A stretch of 64,000 nt of DNA from the NCBI RefSeq assembly GCF_040412425.1, contig NC_089767.1, positions 4,407,448-4,471,447 on the forward strand. The letters run 5' to 3'. Below are positions 51,601 to 62,640 of this stretch, in pieces. Both the position numbers and the translations under genes were made by a program. The notes beneath the pieces were generated by a model. It saw only the letters and a program-made list of their open reading frames with translations. It was not told where the DNA came from and made no database searches. The first letter of the stretch is position 1. Every line of letters starts with the position of its first letter. This DNA comes from Macrobrachium rosenbergii (Eukaryota > Arthropoda > Malacostraca > Decapoda > Palaemonidae).

Positions 51601-54600
51601 AAAATGCCACTTGTCAGCACACCTCTGCCTGTACCAAGACCACTTATTCAAGGGATAATCCCTACACGTATCACATGTCCAGTCAAGAGTAACATTGGCC
51701 CTTGCACTACGGACACTGTTTATGAAGGTCCATGACTGAGAACAACATTAACATATTAAGACTTTCCTTACACACCCATATAAGTGCTATGAGACATTAT
51801 GACCAAAATAATACACAAATTAACACACTTACCACAAATGGACTTTACACTCAGCAAAAAGAATCACGTAAGAAGCTGAGACAAAACTGAGAACCAAACG
51901 TGACTCTAACTGTGGCAGGTGAAATACTTTATGCAAAAATCACTGACTTACAGAACACAATATGAGCATGACAAGAGTTAAAAGTTATTCTAAACAGCCT
52001 GTATACAGGGAAAAATTGGAAAACTGTCTGTGCATTACTGCAAAGGCACTGCAAATGGAATTAGGCTGCTCACAGTAACACAAGAAAGGTAAAGAGACGT
52101 ACACCACTCACTAGGCAGTATATTAAGCGCTAGCGAATGACAAAACAAATTATCTACAATAAATGGTAAGCCATGTTTGGCACAATACGAAAACAGAGAA
52201 AACCACTTGGTGGTCCTGGGCAGAACAGCAGCACATTCACACAGTAGCAAAATGCATGGAAGAATTAGAGATATCTGCCTCATGGCCAATGGAGTTGGCT
52301 GGCAGTGCACTGAGATCTTTCTACTTTTCAAGTTGGTGCACCTGGGTGCATTTTTACAAATTTAGGCTATCTATAATAAATTGGTTTGTTATAACAGACA
52401 TAAAATAGGCAATGGGACCCAAAGCTGCTTCAATATGATCTCTGGCATGGAATTTAAGAACAGGATTAACAATATCAGAGGTGCTCATGTGAGCTTGGTT
52501 TCCTAAGCTCATTCGAAACCACCTCTAATTTTCACATTTCAAAATCATAAAAAATATTAATAGTCCTCGTTAACCCAATACCAACAGTAGCTGGTAAAAA
52601 AATTTTCCATAAACACTATCCATGTCCTTGTGTTCTAAAATTTACTTACATTTTTATCTAGTTGGCAATTTGTTCATTTATTTTTTCTTGTCAAATAACT
52701 GATCTCTTCTTTCTGTATTTCTTATTACTTTCTGTTACTTCCTTCAAATGAACACCATAATCATTGGAAGCTTGACTTTCAAGCCAATGCCCTTATGGGC
52801 AGCTTCTTCCATATGAACAGTTCATCTTTTGAATAATAATAATAATCCTAAGAAAAACAAAACTCTCCCAGGAAACACAAAACCTTCCAGATTCAGTATG
52901 TAAGGTAATACAACCAAAATCCAATAATAGAACTTCCTGACACACACACATAGGATTAATATCTAAATCAATCCAGATTGGTCAAGTAGTCAGATTAAGC
53001 AATCCAGATTGGTCAAGTAGTCTGATTAAGCAAACTCCTGATATACTGTACAGTGAAGCACTTATTTCCTTCAAATTTTTATTCAGTTTCATTTCCTCAG
53101 ACAATGAGGACACTGATCCCAATCAAGCTTAGAAAGGGGTCTCTTTTATCCTCAATCTTACTGAATGTCATTATTATTACCTATACATTGGTTAATAAGA
53201 TCACCAATTCACATTTATATGTACTTTCAAAGGGCTCACTTAAAAAGCTGAGACATTTGATCAGAGAAACATAATTTGGAAAAAGTATGTCCCAAGTAGT
53301 AAAAATTATTTATGTTTGTGATTTAATGAAAAGAATTCTATGGTGAAACCAAAGAAAATTGCTTTAGCATGGATTAACGCAGCACTGTAACATACACAAT
53401 ATAAACCTTCAATTTTCTCATTTGTAAAATTGATTTATTGAACTAAAATAAAACCTAATAACTACAGTACTGTATGAGTCTTTCAAATAACTGTGCTTAA
53501 GTTACCCATAGACAACCGTGCACAGACTTTGTTTTATTCTTACTATACTGGTGATCTACATTACTACAGTGCCACTTATAAATACCACATTACCTTTAGT
53601 AAAATGTTATGCATACATGCAAACTGAACACAAGTTTGCTTCTTACCTTGCCAACTCTAATGACTCTGTCAACAGCATTCTTAATCATGTCACCGTAATA
53701 CTGAAGATTGACATGTCTTAACATGTTAGCAGAAGCTAGGAGCATAGCGGTGGGATTGGCCACGTTCTTACCAACAGCTTCACTGAAAGTGTGACGCGCA
53801 CCCTAAAGGTATAGCAAATGACAGAAATTTTAAATTACAGACTGAGTAACCAACAAGATAATATATCATCCATTAAACTCTGACTATAATATTTTAGTTC
53901 CCTACTAAATTTTCTGAAGAACTGGTGACCAACACTAATAGAACTCTGGAGCAAAATCAGCTGAGATATACCTCAGGATATATTTATACAATGACAGAAT
54001 CTTGCAAAAGATACTAGGATGGAAGCAGTTTAAAAGAATATGACTTACCGGTTCAAAAACAACAGCACTACTGGAGTAAGATGCACCAGCTACAACACCA
54101 GCACCTCCGACTAGACCTGCTGCTAAGTTATCAACAATGTTCCCGTACAAGTTAGGCAACACCAAGACATCAAACTGATGTGGATTAGATACCATCTGCA
54201 TGGTGCAGTTATCAATGATCATATTGGTGAACTGAATATTCGGGTACATGGCAGCCACCTAAAATGCAAAATAAACCTTTACAACTCAACTCTTAATCTG
54301 GCTCATCTAACAGCATACTGTTACTTTAAATATAATTTATCTCAGCACAAACAAACTACTTTTACCTAGCCTTTTGTGTATCCAGTCTTTACAACTCAAC
54401 TCTTCTCTTAATACTGTATTGCTCATCCAACAGTATATTATTCATATTTCAAGCATAATTTACCTCACCACATGCAAACTACTTTTACTGAACCTTTTGT
54501 ATATTCATGTGACTCTACAGATACAGCCTCCCAAACTTGAAAAAAGAAGAAAATTAGCTGCTACCATTTGGAGGTACTCATGTCAGTCTCCTTCAGGTCT

Positions 54601-57600
54601 GAGGTAAAATCTAGGCTTACTTATTGTGTGTGCAAAAGGTCAAAGCTTGATTAGTCCTAAGCTCATGGACTGTGTTTGGATTGCGTTTCACAATCATTTT
54701 CCATTTTTATTTCACTCACTCTTCATCCAGGAAGTTAATCTTGGTTTTTTACAAGTTTTTCACTGCCAGATCATCAGTAGTCGAGGAATTCCCTCCGAGT
54801 GCCATTGGGTTATTTTCTTCTGGTGCTGACACACCCATTCTTAACAATCTGGCAAGCATTTCTTTCCGTTTTCTTCAGGTGATTACTGCTAAGTTCTTCT
54901 GTTCGTTTAGAATCAAATTTAGCACAGTAGAGTATTACAGTAAGTAGTATTCTGTTTTTGGAAACAACCTTTTGTGGGTGTGATGACTTCTACTGTAGTC
55001 TTTCACACACTGCTCTATTTATTAATAATATATAGAGAATTTTTGTAAATCATGTTGAGCGCTGTTTTCGTACAGTATTATTTCAAGTGCTTGTCTACTT
55101 ATTTTCTTTCAGCTTTTTGTAAGTATGCAGTGTGTTCATGTTCACTAGTTTTTTTGCCTTCATCTCATTCCCTTTCCTCCATATTTCTTTGTCTTCCATG
55201 TTCTTTTCCTCCTTTCAATTTTCATCTACCATTCATCTTTCCTTCCTGTCCTAGTTTTCCATGTATTTCCTTTGCTATGTTCAATTGCCATTTTCCCCTT
55301 TCCACTTTTTTTCTTCTTCCTTTTTGTCTCATTCAACAAAGACACAAATTCCAATTCATTTCTTTCAAATATTCCAATTAGCCTAGGGAAAGACTGCTTC
55401 CTTTTATACAATTAATTGTACTGATCAGTATAAAACACCTTTTGTCATCCAATGGCAATGGCAGAGATTCTTTGGCCCTAGACGATTGACTCAGTGAAAC
55501 TACGTTATATTAGTCAATCATTAAAAAAATTAAAAACCTGTAATCTGATATTAAAACTAAGATGAACATGAACAACTTACTAAAACAGAGGTGATTATCC
55601 TACCAAGAGAGGAATGACTCTGAAATCTCAGTGAACCTGCTTACTCTTACTGTGTTAATCAGGACAAATTTATCACAATCACCACATAACGATAAAATGA
55701 TAGCTGCTGATCCTAATCCTGAAGCAAAAAAAAATGCCTCAGAAGTTGCTACAATTAGCCAATCACTTAGATACCATAACAGTTGGATCCAAGCAACTGG
55801 GTCCAGGCCAACACCAAGGTGAAAACTTGTGTGAAAACTAGTCAAGCAGTCAACACACAAAAGGATGGAGCCTTGAACTGGAAGACTGTCCCATGACACA
55901 AAGCATGTCCCCAAGGTAACAGAAACGCTCTGCCTCTTCTGAGACCTGCCAGTCTATTACAACAGGGTTCTCAACTCCCCTCTCTTCTCCATTTGCTCTT
56001 GTAATGCAGTACTTGCATCAAAAATTTCCTACTCGATGTATATTTTGTAATCCGGAACACCTCTTGTAAGACCATCTATCATATTCAGTACACTGGAAAG
56101 CAGCCACCACAAGAGTGCTTTCCTGATTGTACTTAACTCTTCTTCTTTCTAATTACCATTGGCTTTATTTGACTTTAGGTGATTTTCAATCTTGTCCTCT
56201 TTAATCCCTTTTTAAACATTTCCATTATCTCTTCCTGACATTCTGCTGTTGGCACTTGATTATGTGAATATAAGCAGTTCCAGCTTACCAGCATCATTGG
56301 TTAACAGTATTCTGATGCTACAGCACTTGGCTAGCGACACTGTTAACCAGATTTTCAGCACCAGTAAGCAATTTTTGGCGCCGGTAAGTGGTTTATCGGT
56401 ATCGGTATGTGGTTCTTCAGCGCCGATAACCAGTTATTGACACCATTAAGTGGTTTATTAGTGCTACTATTACCGATTTTCGGTTACTGGCACTCAGCCA
56501 GGAACCAAACCCCAACCGTTAACCAGGGACTGCCTGTACCACCACTAATCAGCTCAGTGGTCTGGTAAAACTAAGGTATATTTAACTTTTTTTTCCATTG
56601 ACCCCATTTTCTGCATTAATCTGGAGCATCTCCCACCACTCTGAAAAACTGCAGTGGACTCAGCACTCATCCCTGATGGACACCAACATTCATCTGAAAT
56701 TCCTCTGTCTTCACTCTAGACCTATTGTTATGGTAAAGTAACATCACCAGCTTAACCCTTAAGGGACAGGCTAAATATTTATACATCAGCACAACCCATG
56801 GACCAGGCAAATTTTAAGGTTGGCCAGTTTAAGAAAAAACATACCAATGGAAAGAGGAAGATATGCAAATGCACTTGGTGTAAGAAAAAAAATTCTGAAA
56901 ATTTTTCCCTACCTTCCACGAGAAGCTGAAAGTGACTATTTAAACCCTGTGGGGACTCTTTTACAAGATACTTGTAAAAATATGCTAATTTTACCAAGTT
57001 ATACATGTTTTTTCTAATAATTTATTTTATTTTATTTTGTAAAATTATAATTACAGCTCACACAATATCATAACAGATAAGAACTAAAGTCAATAACAAA
57101 TTCTGAGTATATTTGTTGTAAAATATTTATGAGATTTATTGAGATGGGGAGATGCAGTAACTTCTTCTGAGGCATACATGATTTTTCTAATATTTCTTTG
57201 CACTTTTCTTTGCAAAATTACAATTATAGCTGACACACTATTATAAAAGATAAAGAGCTAAAACCAACAGCAATACCTGGATATATTTATGAGCAAATTA
57301 ATAAAAATGTCATGGGATAAGAAGATGTATATCTTAGTTTAACCAGACCACTGAGCTGGTTAACAGCTCTCCTAGGGCTGGCCCAAAGGATTAGATTTAT
57401 TTTATGTGGCTAAGAACCAACTGGTTACCTAGCAACAGGACCTACAGCTTATTGTGGAACCCGAACCACATTATGACGAGAAATGAATTTCTATCACCAG
57501 AAATAAATTCCTCTAATTCTTCACTGGCCACTCGGAGAGTCGAACGCTAGGCCAACAGCGTGCTAGCCGAAAGCTCTACCCACCCCTCCGATGAAGAACT

Positions 57601-59115
57601 TACGTCATGGGATAGAGAGGGATAACACATTCCCCCATCAAGTTTCAAGGAACACCGAACCCCCTCTGTCTTGTGCTGAGCTGCTACAGTTGCCATAAGT
57701 CATTTACTGTATGGACCACTGATGTGATATAAGCATCTTTCCCGCTAAATTCATCCAAATCGCATGGAGCGTAATATTAATACTCATATGAGTTAGCCCA
57801 TTCATCACTCAAAACCTGTTATAGATACTCATACGATGATGCCTGTCCATTAAGGATTAATGAGACTTTTTGATACCCTTAAGTCTTTATAATACCCATT
57901 CAATTATTAGTCTTGGTACTACGTAGAATGCCTTTTCAAGATAGTATACTAATACAGTATGTGGTATAATTTCTTCTCCTTTGCATGGTACTTTTCCTCT
58001 GGTTATCTTATTATAAAGACTGGTTATATTGTTAATTCTCTCTAGAATGAACCCAAAACTAATAATCATCAATTTTAACAATAAAATATTTCCCATCATT
58101 TCCTCTAGCACCTTTTCTAATATGCAGCTGAATAAAAAATTACAATACTTAAATACACAACATAGCTATGAACGAAAGAGTGGCAAACGAAACAAAAATA
58201 ATAGCATAAACCAAATAACATTAGTTACCTTGCAGAGAACAAAATTTGATCAGTCAAACTTAATAGCCAAAACTGTGAAAATACTTAAGAAGGAAAAGCC
58301 TGGTAACAAAGCACCTTTGCCAATGAAAAAACTCATTAACAAACTATATTGAAATAGGTGATTAACAAACTATATTTAAATAGGTGATTAACAAACTATA
58401 TTTAAATAGGTGAAACTATGTGATACATTACAAATTAATCACTTCAAATTAATTTTGCTTTTCCCATACACACATGGAAATGAATGAAAGAGCATGATAT
58501 AAGAGAAAGAGAATAAACATAACATGAAATACCAGTAACAGAACCAATAAAGCTATGGGCATCTGGGAGGTTAACGAACCTTGCTGACAAGGAGACAAAC
58601 AAGAGAGAGTTACCTAACTGGGACTAAGTCTGAAGATACACACACACACACCAACCAGATGTCAATTTTCTTTAAACTCAAGAATAGCATCTAGGATGAC
58701 AAAAAAAATTGGGCACATTGTTGAATGATGAGTTGGTGAATAACAATTTGAGGGTAGAAATCAAGGTGGAGATCCGATGTGAATCAATTTCAAACTACAC
58801 AAACTTACCTCTTCACACTGTTTGAGAAAAAGTCCATCTCCAAGCTTCATAATATTTGCTTTGTGGACCGCAGTTACTTTTTTTCGGTTATTCCTGGTAG
58901 CATAATCAAATGCAAATTTGGCAATTCGTCGACACTTCTCACGAGTCATGATCTTCAAACATTCAACAACACCCGTCACACTCTCGTGTTCCAGAGCGGA
59001 ATACTCTCCTTCAGTCTGCTCACGGATAACAATCATGTCAACGTTCTTGTGACGGACGTTCAGACCAGCAAGTGACTGCACATGGACAACATTTGCATAC
59101 AGATCAAGTTCATCT
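39619..59115 (-). CDS. IDH3B: NAD-dependent isocitrate dehydrogenase beta-type subunit, C-terminal exons
   Basis: Minus-strand coding exons: 59115-58809, 54258-54049, 53802-53647, then either 40600-40523 or 39696-39619. All junctions are GT-AG and in phase, giving about 249 residues; family members are about 370-385, so the mitochondrial presequence and N-terminal third are not seen. IDH3 oxidises isocitrate to 2-oxoglutarate in the mitochondrial matrix as an alpha/beta/gamma assembly. Motifs: [80 protein letters not shown]. The DNCTMQ and LYGNI forms, and the GARH and MGG-type end, point to a beta rather than an alpha (catalytic) or gamma subunit. The long introns are full of retroelement remnants. 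Expected to be a constitutively used metabolic gene; no promoter is visible. Confidence 0.92.
39697..40522. other. IDH3B: Sequence between the two last exons
   Basis: AT-rich, no repeats or coding signal recognised. It would be intron for the distal form and 3' UTR or intron for the proximal form. Confidence 0.5.
40523..40600 (-). CDS. IDH3B: IDH3B alternative last exon, proximal
   Basis: 78 nt including the TAA stop. Acceptor ggtaacaattag. Reads [19 protein letters not shown] and ends ANLSH. It equals the distal exon in length and phase and matches it at about 13 of 25 residues. No minus-strand AATAAA was noticed between it and the distal exon, so its 3' end is unclear. Confidence 0.85.
   Translation of the reverse strand: MRTKDMGGFATTTAFANAVIANLSH
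40780..41300 (-). other. Possible DIRS-like recombinase remnant
   Basis: Minus-strand frames (40787-40984, containing [20 protein letters not shown] and [13 protein letters not shown]) resemble the C-terminal part of DIRS-type recombinases only loosely. They lie downstream of the RT/RNase H remnant at 42450-43720, where a recombinase would be expected. Uncertain. Confidence 0.3.
42450..43900 (-). pseudogene. DIRS-like reverse transcriptase/RNase H remnant
   Basis: Minus-strand order: [20 protein letters not shown] and [18 protein letters not shown] near 43620-43500; SLNLKDA (the D.KDAY box) near 43450; then [12 protein letters not shown] and a decayed segment; later [20 protein letters not shown] near 42620 (RNase H connection: [14 protein letters not shown]). 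Frameshifts and stops throughout. Gypsy is the alternative; the VPRFIPG wording and neighbouring copies with recombinase favour DIRS. Confidence 0.7.
44138..44258. repeat. Short tandem repeat, three copies of about 43 bp
   Basis: Each copy contains acaaactttccagaaaca with agttcctttaa before it, at about 44148, 44191 and 44239. A poly-A run lies at 44451-44470. Confidence 0.8.
44471..46650. other. IDH3B intron, unassigned
   Basis: Several minus-strand frames (44439-44747, 45254-45547) could be decayed gag of the element at 42450-43900, but I saw no decisive motif. Otherwise AT-rich. Confidence 0.35.
46652..47240 (+). mobile_element. SINE family 1, split by SINE family 2
   Basis: The left part has atgaaatttaggctgtcaag and ccaagcactgtggctccttt. 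The right part from about 47042 has aaaggtggaactggaagaaa, aagtgcagctaggagccc and taatgcctacagtgcgcatg. The middle, 46793-47036, is a different SINE. Confidence 0.68.
46793..47036 (+). mobile_element. SINE family 2, tRNA-derived
   Basis: Head gggcgagtcgatagagttct with decayed box B; body ggaatttatttctggtgata, gttgctaggtaaccaactgg, gccagccctaggagagctgt, tcagctcagtggtctggttg. It matches the inverted copy at 57350-57592. Confidence 0.78.
47241..50730. other. IDH3B intron, no gene
   Basis: Small direct duplications at 48011-48080 (gatgaataaactc.aacttaacctga) and 49246-49325 (taaaaacaaaggccaatttt). Frames at 50261-50458 on the minus strand are unassigned. Nothing else recognised. Confidence 0.45.
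50738..51760 (-). pseudogene. DIRS-like gag remnant with internal duplication
   Basis: On the minus strand, [20 protein letters not shown] (C..C.D....KW pattern) near 51690-51630 is followed by Ser/Pro/Phe-rich sequence. CPTSWG-type segments recur ([15 protein letters not shown] near 51190 and [15 protein letters not shown] near 50820), so two partly duplicated parts lie in series. The 174-codon frame at 51127-51651 is the longest in the window apart from TA artefacts. Confidence 0.5.
51761..53646. other. IDH3B intron with a SINE family 3 fragment
   Basis: 52750-52845 has ttgactttcaagccaatgcc and tcttttgaataataataata, a probable 3' end of SINE family 3. A 31-bp segment (aatccagattggtcaagtag...) is repeated at 52970 and 53001. 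Confidence 0.45.
53647..53802 (-). CDS. IDH3B: IDH3B exon encoding [13 protein letters not shown] region
   Basis: 156 nt, 52 codons, phase 0 at both ends. Acceptor acctttag, donor ggcaag|gtaaga. Reads [20 protein letters not shown] and ends VDRVIRVGK. Dimer-interface helices by family knowledge. Confidence 0.93.
54049..54258 (-). CDS. IDH3B: IDH3B exon encoding LPNLYGN region
   Basis: 210 nt, 70 codons, phase 0. Acceptor attttag, donor ccg|gtaagt. Reads [40 protein letters not shown] and VVFEP. It has Asn in DNCTM and LYGN, where alpha subunits have catalytic or metal-binding Asp. Confidence 0.93.
54259..55590. other. IDH3B intron, no gene
   Basis: A diverged duplication (acaactcaactctt.....cagtatatt) occurs at 54280 and 54391. 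The pyrimidine-rich stretch 55120-55340 is non-coding in appearance. Confidence 0.45.
55600..55930 (-). pseudogene. DIRS-like reverse transcriptase fragment
   Basis: The minus-strand frame contains [19 protein letters not shown] (the YLDDW box with D replaced by S) and [15 protein letters not shown] (the LG..IN..KS motif). One open frame of 104 codons. It is an isolated RT piece. Confidence 0.65.
56275..56536. mobile_element. MITE family D-like copy
   Basis: Internal repeats of the cggtaagtggtttatcggta kind; right end ccgttaaccagggactgcctg, like family D. The left end is less clear. A SINE family 2 end (ctcagtggtctggtaaaact) follows at 56543-56590. Confidence 0.55.
56591..57342. other. IDH3B intron, no gene
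   Basis: Two related segments (57005-57140 and 57180-57300: taata.tt.ttt.attt.tttt.caaaatta.aatta.agct.aca) suggest an old tandem duplication. No coding signal. Confidence 0.4.
57350..57592 (-). mobile_element. SINE family 2, copy with intact tRNA-like promoter
   Basis: On the minus strand from 57592: ggaggggtgggtagagcttt (box A-like) and gcgttcgactctcc (box B), then the family body. This copy keeps box B, unlike 46793-47036. Confidence 0.8.
57593..58808. other. IDH3B intron, no gene
   Basis: A 26-bp unit (gattaacaaactatatttaaa.taggt) is repeated three times at 58334-58412. Nothing else recognised. Confidence 0.5.
58809..59115 (-). CDS. IDH3B: IDH3B exon encoding REQTEGEY region
   Basis: 307 nt. 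Probable acceptor tttttcag at 59116; one base finishes a split codon, then [54 protein letters not shown]. Donor gag|gtaagt. The acceptor could alternatively be two bases further in. Confidence 0.9.
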
Positions 59116-60290
59116 CTGAAAAACAATGATTATCATTGTAATAATTATCATTACTTTTGTGTTAATGATACTGTTGTGAACGTTCTGCACAATTAAATAC
59201 AGGTGCCTCTCCAAATTTTAAGTATTATAAGGGAGTCAGCACACAAATTTGAAAAACTTGCAAAAAATTCTAGGTTCTCAAGAATGGGCAGTTAACTGGC
59301 TCTGCAGACTAGGCTCAACTAGACTAGACTAAATTACAATAACTGGTGGTTTCAGTGACAGGATACACTCTTACATGCAAGTTTACATAAATACGATTTA
59401 GTTTTGTGTCATAGGTACTGTCTTCCCAAATAAACATCCACCTTGTCCTCTTTTTTTATTGTTTATACAGTACTGTATTATGAGCAGACATACAAAATTT
59501 GAAACAAAATTAAAATTTTCAAGATTACATTAATCGTTTGGGTACTTACCTTCTGTCAAAGTTAGCTCACCAAATACTTAACTTTATCATAGGAATTTTC
59601 ATTATTTGGGATGAATCTTACCTACCGTTAAAGTCTGCTGACTACCACACAGAATAAGTATGGTGGGTTAGTGCACCCAGAGAAAACATGAGCTTAGCCA
59701 AGCGAAGCTGATGTTTTCTTTGGGTGTAGAGAAAGCAGGAAAGCTCATAAACTTGCTTACCTGTCATGTGATCATTCCTACTAAGTACTGCCACCAGCCA
59801 GCAGGGTGTAAGGTCCTCATAACGAGACTTGTCAGAGGATCCTTACAAGGAAAAAGGACTCTATCTTAGCAAGTACTAGTGACCCCTGTGCCAGAGTCAA
59901 AAGTTCACACCTGACAGTCCAAAACAAAAGACAACTACCTTCAGACATGAAAGAATGCTCCTGTACACCCATGTGCCTTTATGATCCCTTGACTCAGCAA
60001 AGGGATTTCTAGCAACCAATGATCAGGAAGAAAGGAAGGTCACTCTCATATCTAGTTCAAGAGAAAACCGCCCCAATTGCAACAAAAGGCCTAAGGGCTT
60101 TACAATTCTCATACAAAATTTCAACGTGCCACAAATAATGTAAGGCAAACATAGAGTTACACATCCATTGAGTTGCACTGACAGCCTTCTCTAGAGAAAC
60201 ATTTGAAAGGAAATGAAGACATGCTTACAGCACAGACATCAAGAGGCTTCACTTTCAAAAACAGTAAAGATCAGGATCCAACTCCGTGTA
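59116..60290. other. IDH3B intron upstream of the seen exons
   Basis: No further IDH3B exon recognised. A small inverted pair (cagagaaaacatgagctt / aagctgatgttttctttggg) lies at 59678-59725, perhaps the end region of the DIRS-like element to its right. Confidence 0.4.
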
Positions 60291-60299
60291 CGCTGACTT

Positions 60300-60850
60300 C
60301 ATTAAGTGAAGTAGAAAAAAGGACATAGCATTCATACACAGGAGTGTTTGGGCTCCTAACACCACAGAATAAATTCTTAACCCCTCCTCTTAAAAGTTTA
60401 ACTCTGTCCAGATATAGCCTCTTCTTCATTGCCTCCTAGAGCAGTTAAATTTGGTTTTGTCAGAAATCTGGGAAGGGCTTTAACTTTGATGCCATTTTTT
60501 GCTTTAAACAATGGAGGAAAAGAGAGATATGCATCCCTTTAAACAAAGACGACAGTACAAGCAAGGGCTTGAAGCTCACTAATATGGTTTGCTGTAGCAA
60601 AGCTAAAACAAAAATTGTCTTCAAAGTCAAGTTCTTAAAAGATGCCTTATCCAAAGGCATGTAACATTAAGGGCTAAGTCTAAATTCCATCCTAATGCAT
60701 AATCGGCAGATTTTGGGATTTCCAGCTCAAAAGATTGAAAAATTTCCTCCCAATATAAATTGTGAGCGATATTCAAGTTAGCATGACAAAGAACTGAAGA
60801 CACATATACCAATATCCTTTGATTATCAGGACAGAAACTGCTTCACATAC
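60300..60850 (-). pseudogene. DIRS-like tyrosine recombinase remnant
   Basis: Minus-strand pieces: LEIPKSADYALGWNLDLAL (60812-60690), then MPLDKASFKNLTLKTIFVLA near 60650, LSSLFKGMHISLF, and in shifted frames LYLDRVKLLRGGVKNLF near 60390. This order (P...P.WDL..VL, LT.KT.FLLAL, R.YL.RT) follows DIRS-type YRs. Catalytic residues could not all be placed; several shifts and stops. Confidence 0.65.
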
Positions 60851-61258
60851 CTGAGATACTGGAAGCACCAAGATATATAAGCTGGCCACTGATGCTGATA
60901 CAGTCCAGCAGTGGAGAGTTTCTAAACTTATGGAATGATTCCCTATCTACTATCTGAAAAGCCTCTAGCTCATTAGAGAGGCAGCTTTCAGTCCCCAAGT
61001 GGTCAGAAGAAGCATGTGGAGGTTTTGATGGAATCATCTCAAATGAGACTGTCTGAGACATCTCTCCTGAATGGCAGAAAATGAAGAACATCTACAACCA
61101 GGAGAGGTAGCTTTGGGTCCATTCCCTTTGGGGTCAAACATGCTATAAAAATCACCCTTGTGTTCTGCAAAGCTCACAACTTGTTGAGTACTTTCCTCAA
61201 AACAGCAAACAGAGGAAAAGTGTGAGGGTCTAGATTTGACCACTCTTTAAGAAAAGCA

Positions 61259-62640
61259 TCAACTGCCCATTATGGAGGATCCTGGCAAAGAGAGCAGTAA
61301 ACTAGGAGTTTTACATTTTGGAGAGTTGCAGACAGATATTTGGGGCTCCCCAAAAGTTCCACAACTCCTAGCAGACCTGTGGGATGAAGACCACCATTCT
61401 AACAGAAGAATCTGCCCTTTCCTGCTGAGTTGGTCTATGATTACACTTCCTTCCTGGGGCAAACTGATGGTTAAAGATTGATGTTCTTGGACTCTGCCCA
61501 TAGGAGAAGCTTCTCTGCTAGCATGAACAGATCTCTAGGTTTTGTGCCCCCTTGCCGTCTTATGTAAGAAATAGAGGTTGAATTGTTGGAGTAGACTGTG
61601 ATTGCCCTCTCTCTGATTAGGTGCTTTGCTTGTACAAGACCCTTCCAAACTGCCCAAAGCTAATTACTAACCTCTGCATACCAACTACCTGATAGTTAAG
61701 TGTTTCCCAGATTGGCTCCCAACCCTCCTCTGACACATATGCAGATAATATGAGGTATAGAGGCAGACCCATAAGCAGCCTTGACTTATCTCTCCACCAA
61801 ATAAAAGAGCCAAAAAAATCTAAAGGAACTCTTACTGGAGATGAGTCCACAAGACGAGACCTGTCCCAAGAGTTCTTGAGACAGAACTGAATAGCTCTCA
61901 CTCTTACATGTTCCATGTGTCCCAATAGACAGCCACTCCTTAGCTGGAGGCTTTTCTAAGAGCTGAAATCCTCTCAAGAGTGAGAGATAATTGTCTCTGT
62001 CAGAAAAGCCAGAAAAGAGAGTCAATCTTCATCTCCAGTAAACAATGGCTGGGTCGGAATAAGCATAGACTAGCTGACACTGATCACCCTGCCTGAAACA
62101 AATTTACAAGCACTAACCAGTCATCCTAACATACAAGAACTCTGATACCTAGCAGAAGACTCCATCACTAATGGAACCAACACACAAGTGAATAACTGTG
62201 GTGCCGTGCTCAAACCAAAATACAAAGCTCTAAATTGGAAGACCTTCCCTTTGCAGACAAAGCACAGATAATTTCTCGACAGAGAATGGATTGGGACATG
62301 GAAGCATGTGCCCTGCATGTTAATATGAATCACCCAGTCAACCTTCCAAATTGCTGTCAGGATTGAACTGAATGACTGGCCTCCACCCCCAACAACCCCA
62401 GGCCTTGGGAACAAGAAAAAGTCAATGGTAAAACCTCAGTGACTAGTCTAAAATTGACTCAATGGTCTCCTTACATAACAACTGTCTGATATCCTCCTCC
62501 AAAACTCAGAACATCTCTGTGTGAAAAGGCGGGCAGGAAAGGATATCAGGAATGTCAACAGGGCCACAAAAGGTACAAATTATCCTTCCCTAAGAACCAT
62601 CATTGCCCGAGGTTCTTCTTGAAGAACTGCCATATACTCC
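61259..62640 (-). pseudogene. DIRS-like reverse transcriptase/RNase H remnant
   Basis: Minus-strand order: LEEDIRQLLCKETIESIL near 62480; FHVPIHSLSRNYLCFVCKGK near 62310 and FQFRALYFGLSTAPQLFTCV; then PLYLILSAYVSEEGWEPIWE near 61750 (the D.S..GWG RNase H site, Asp lost); then QLSRKGQILLLEWWSS and FGEPQISVCNSPKCKTPSLL near 61400 (LSR..Q....EW..., WG.P.VDLFA). Continuous with the recombinase remnant at 60300-60850, which makes this DIRS rather than gypsy. Confidence 0.75.

Noticed and set aside
52610..52640. Third copy of the IDH3B last exon (ccatgtccttg seen on the + strand)
   Set aside because: Only the aaggacatgg core matches; the frame breaks at once and there is no acceptor in phase.
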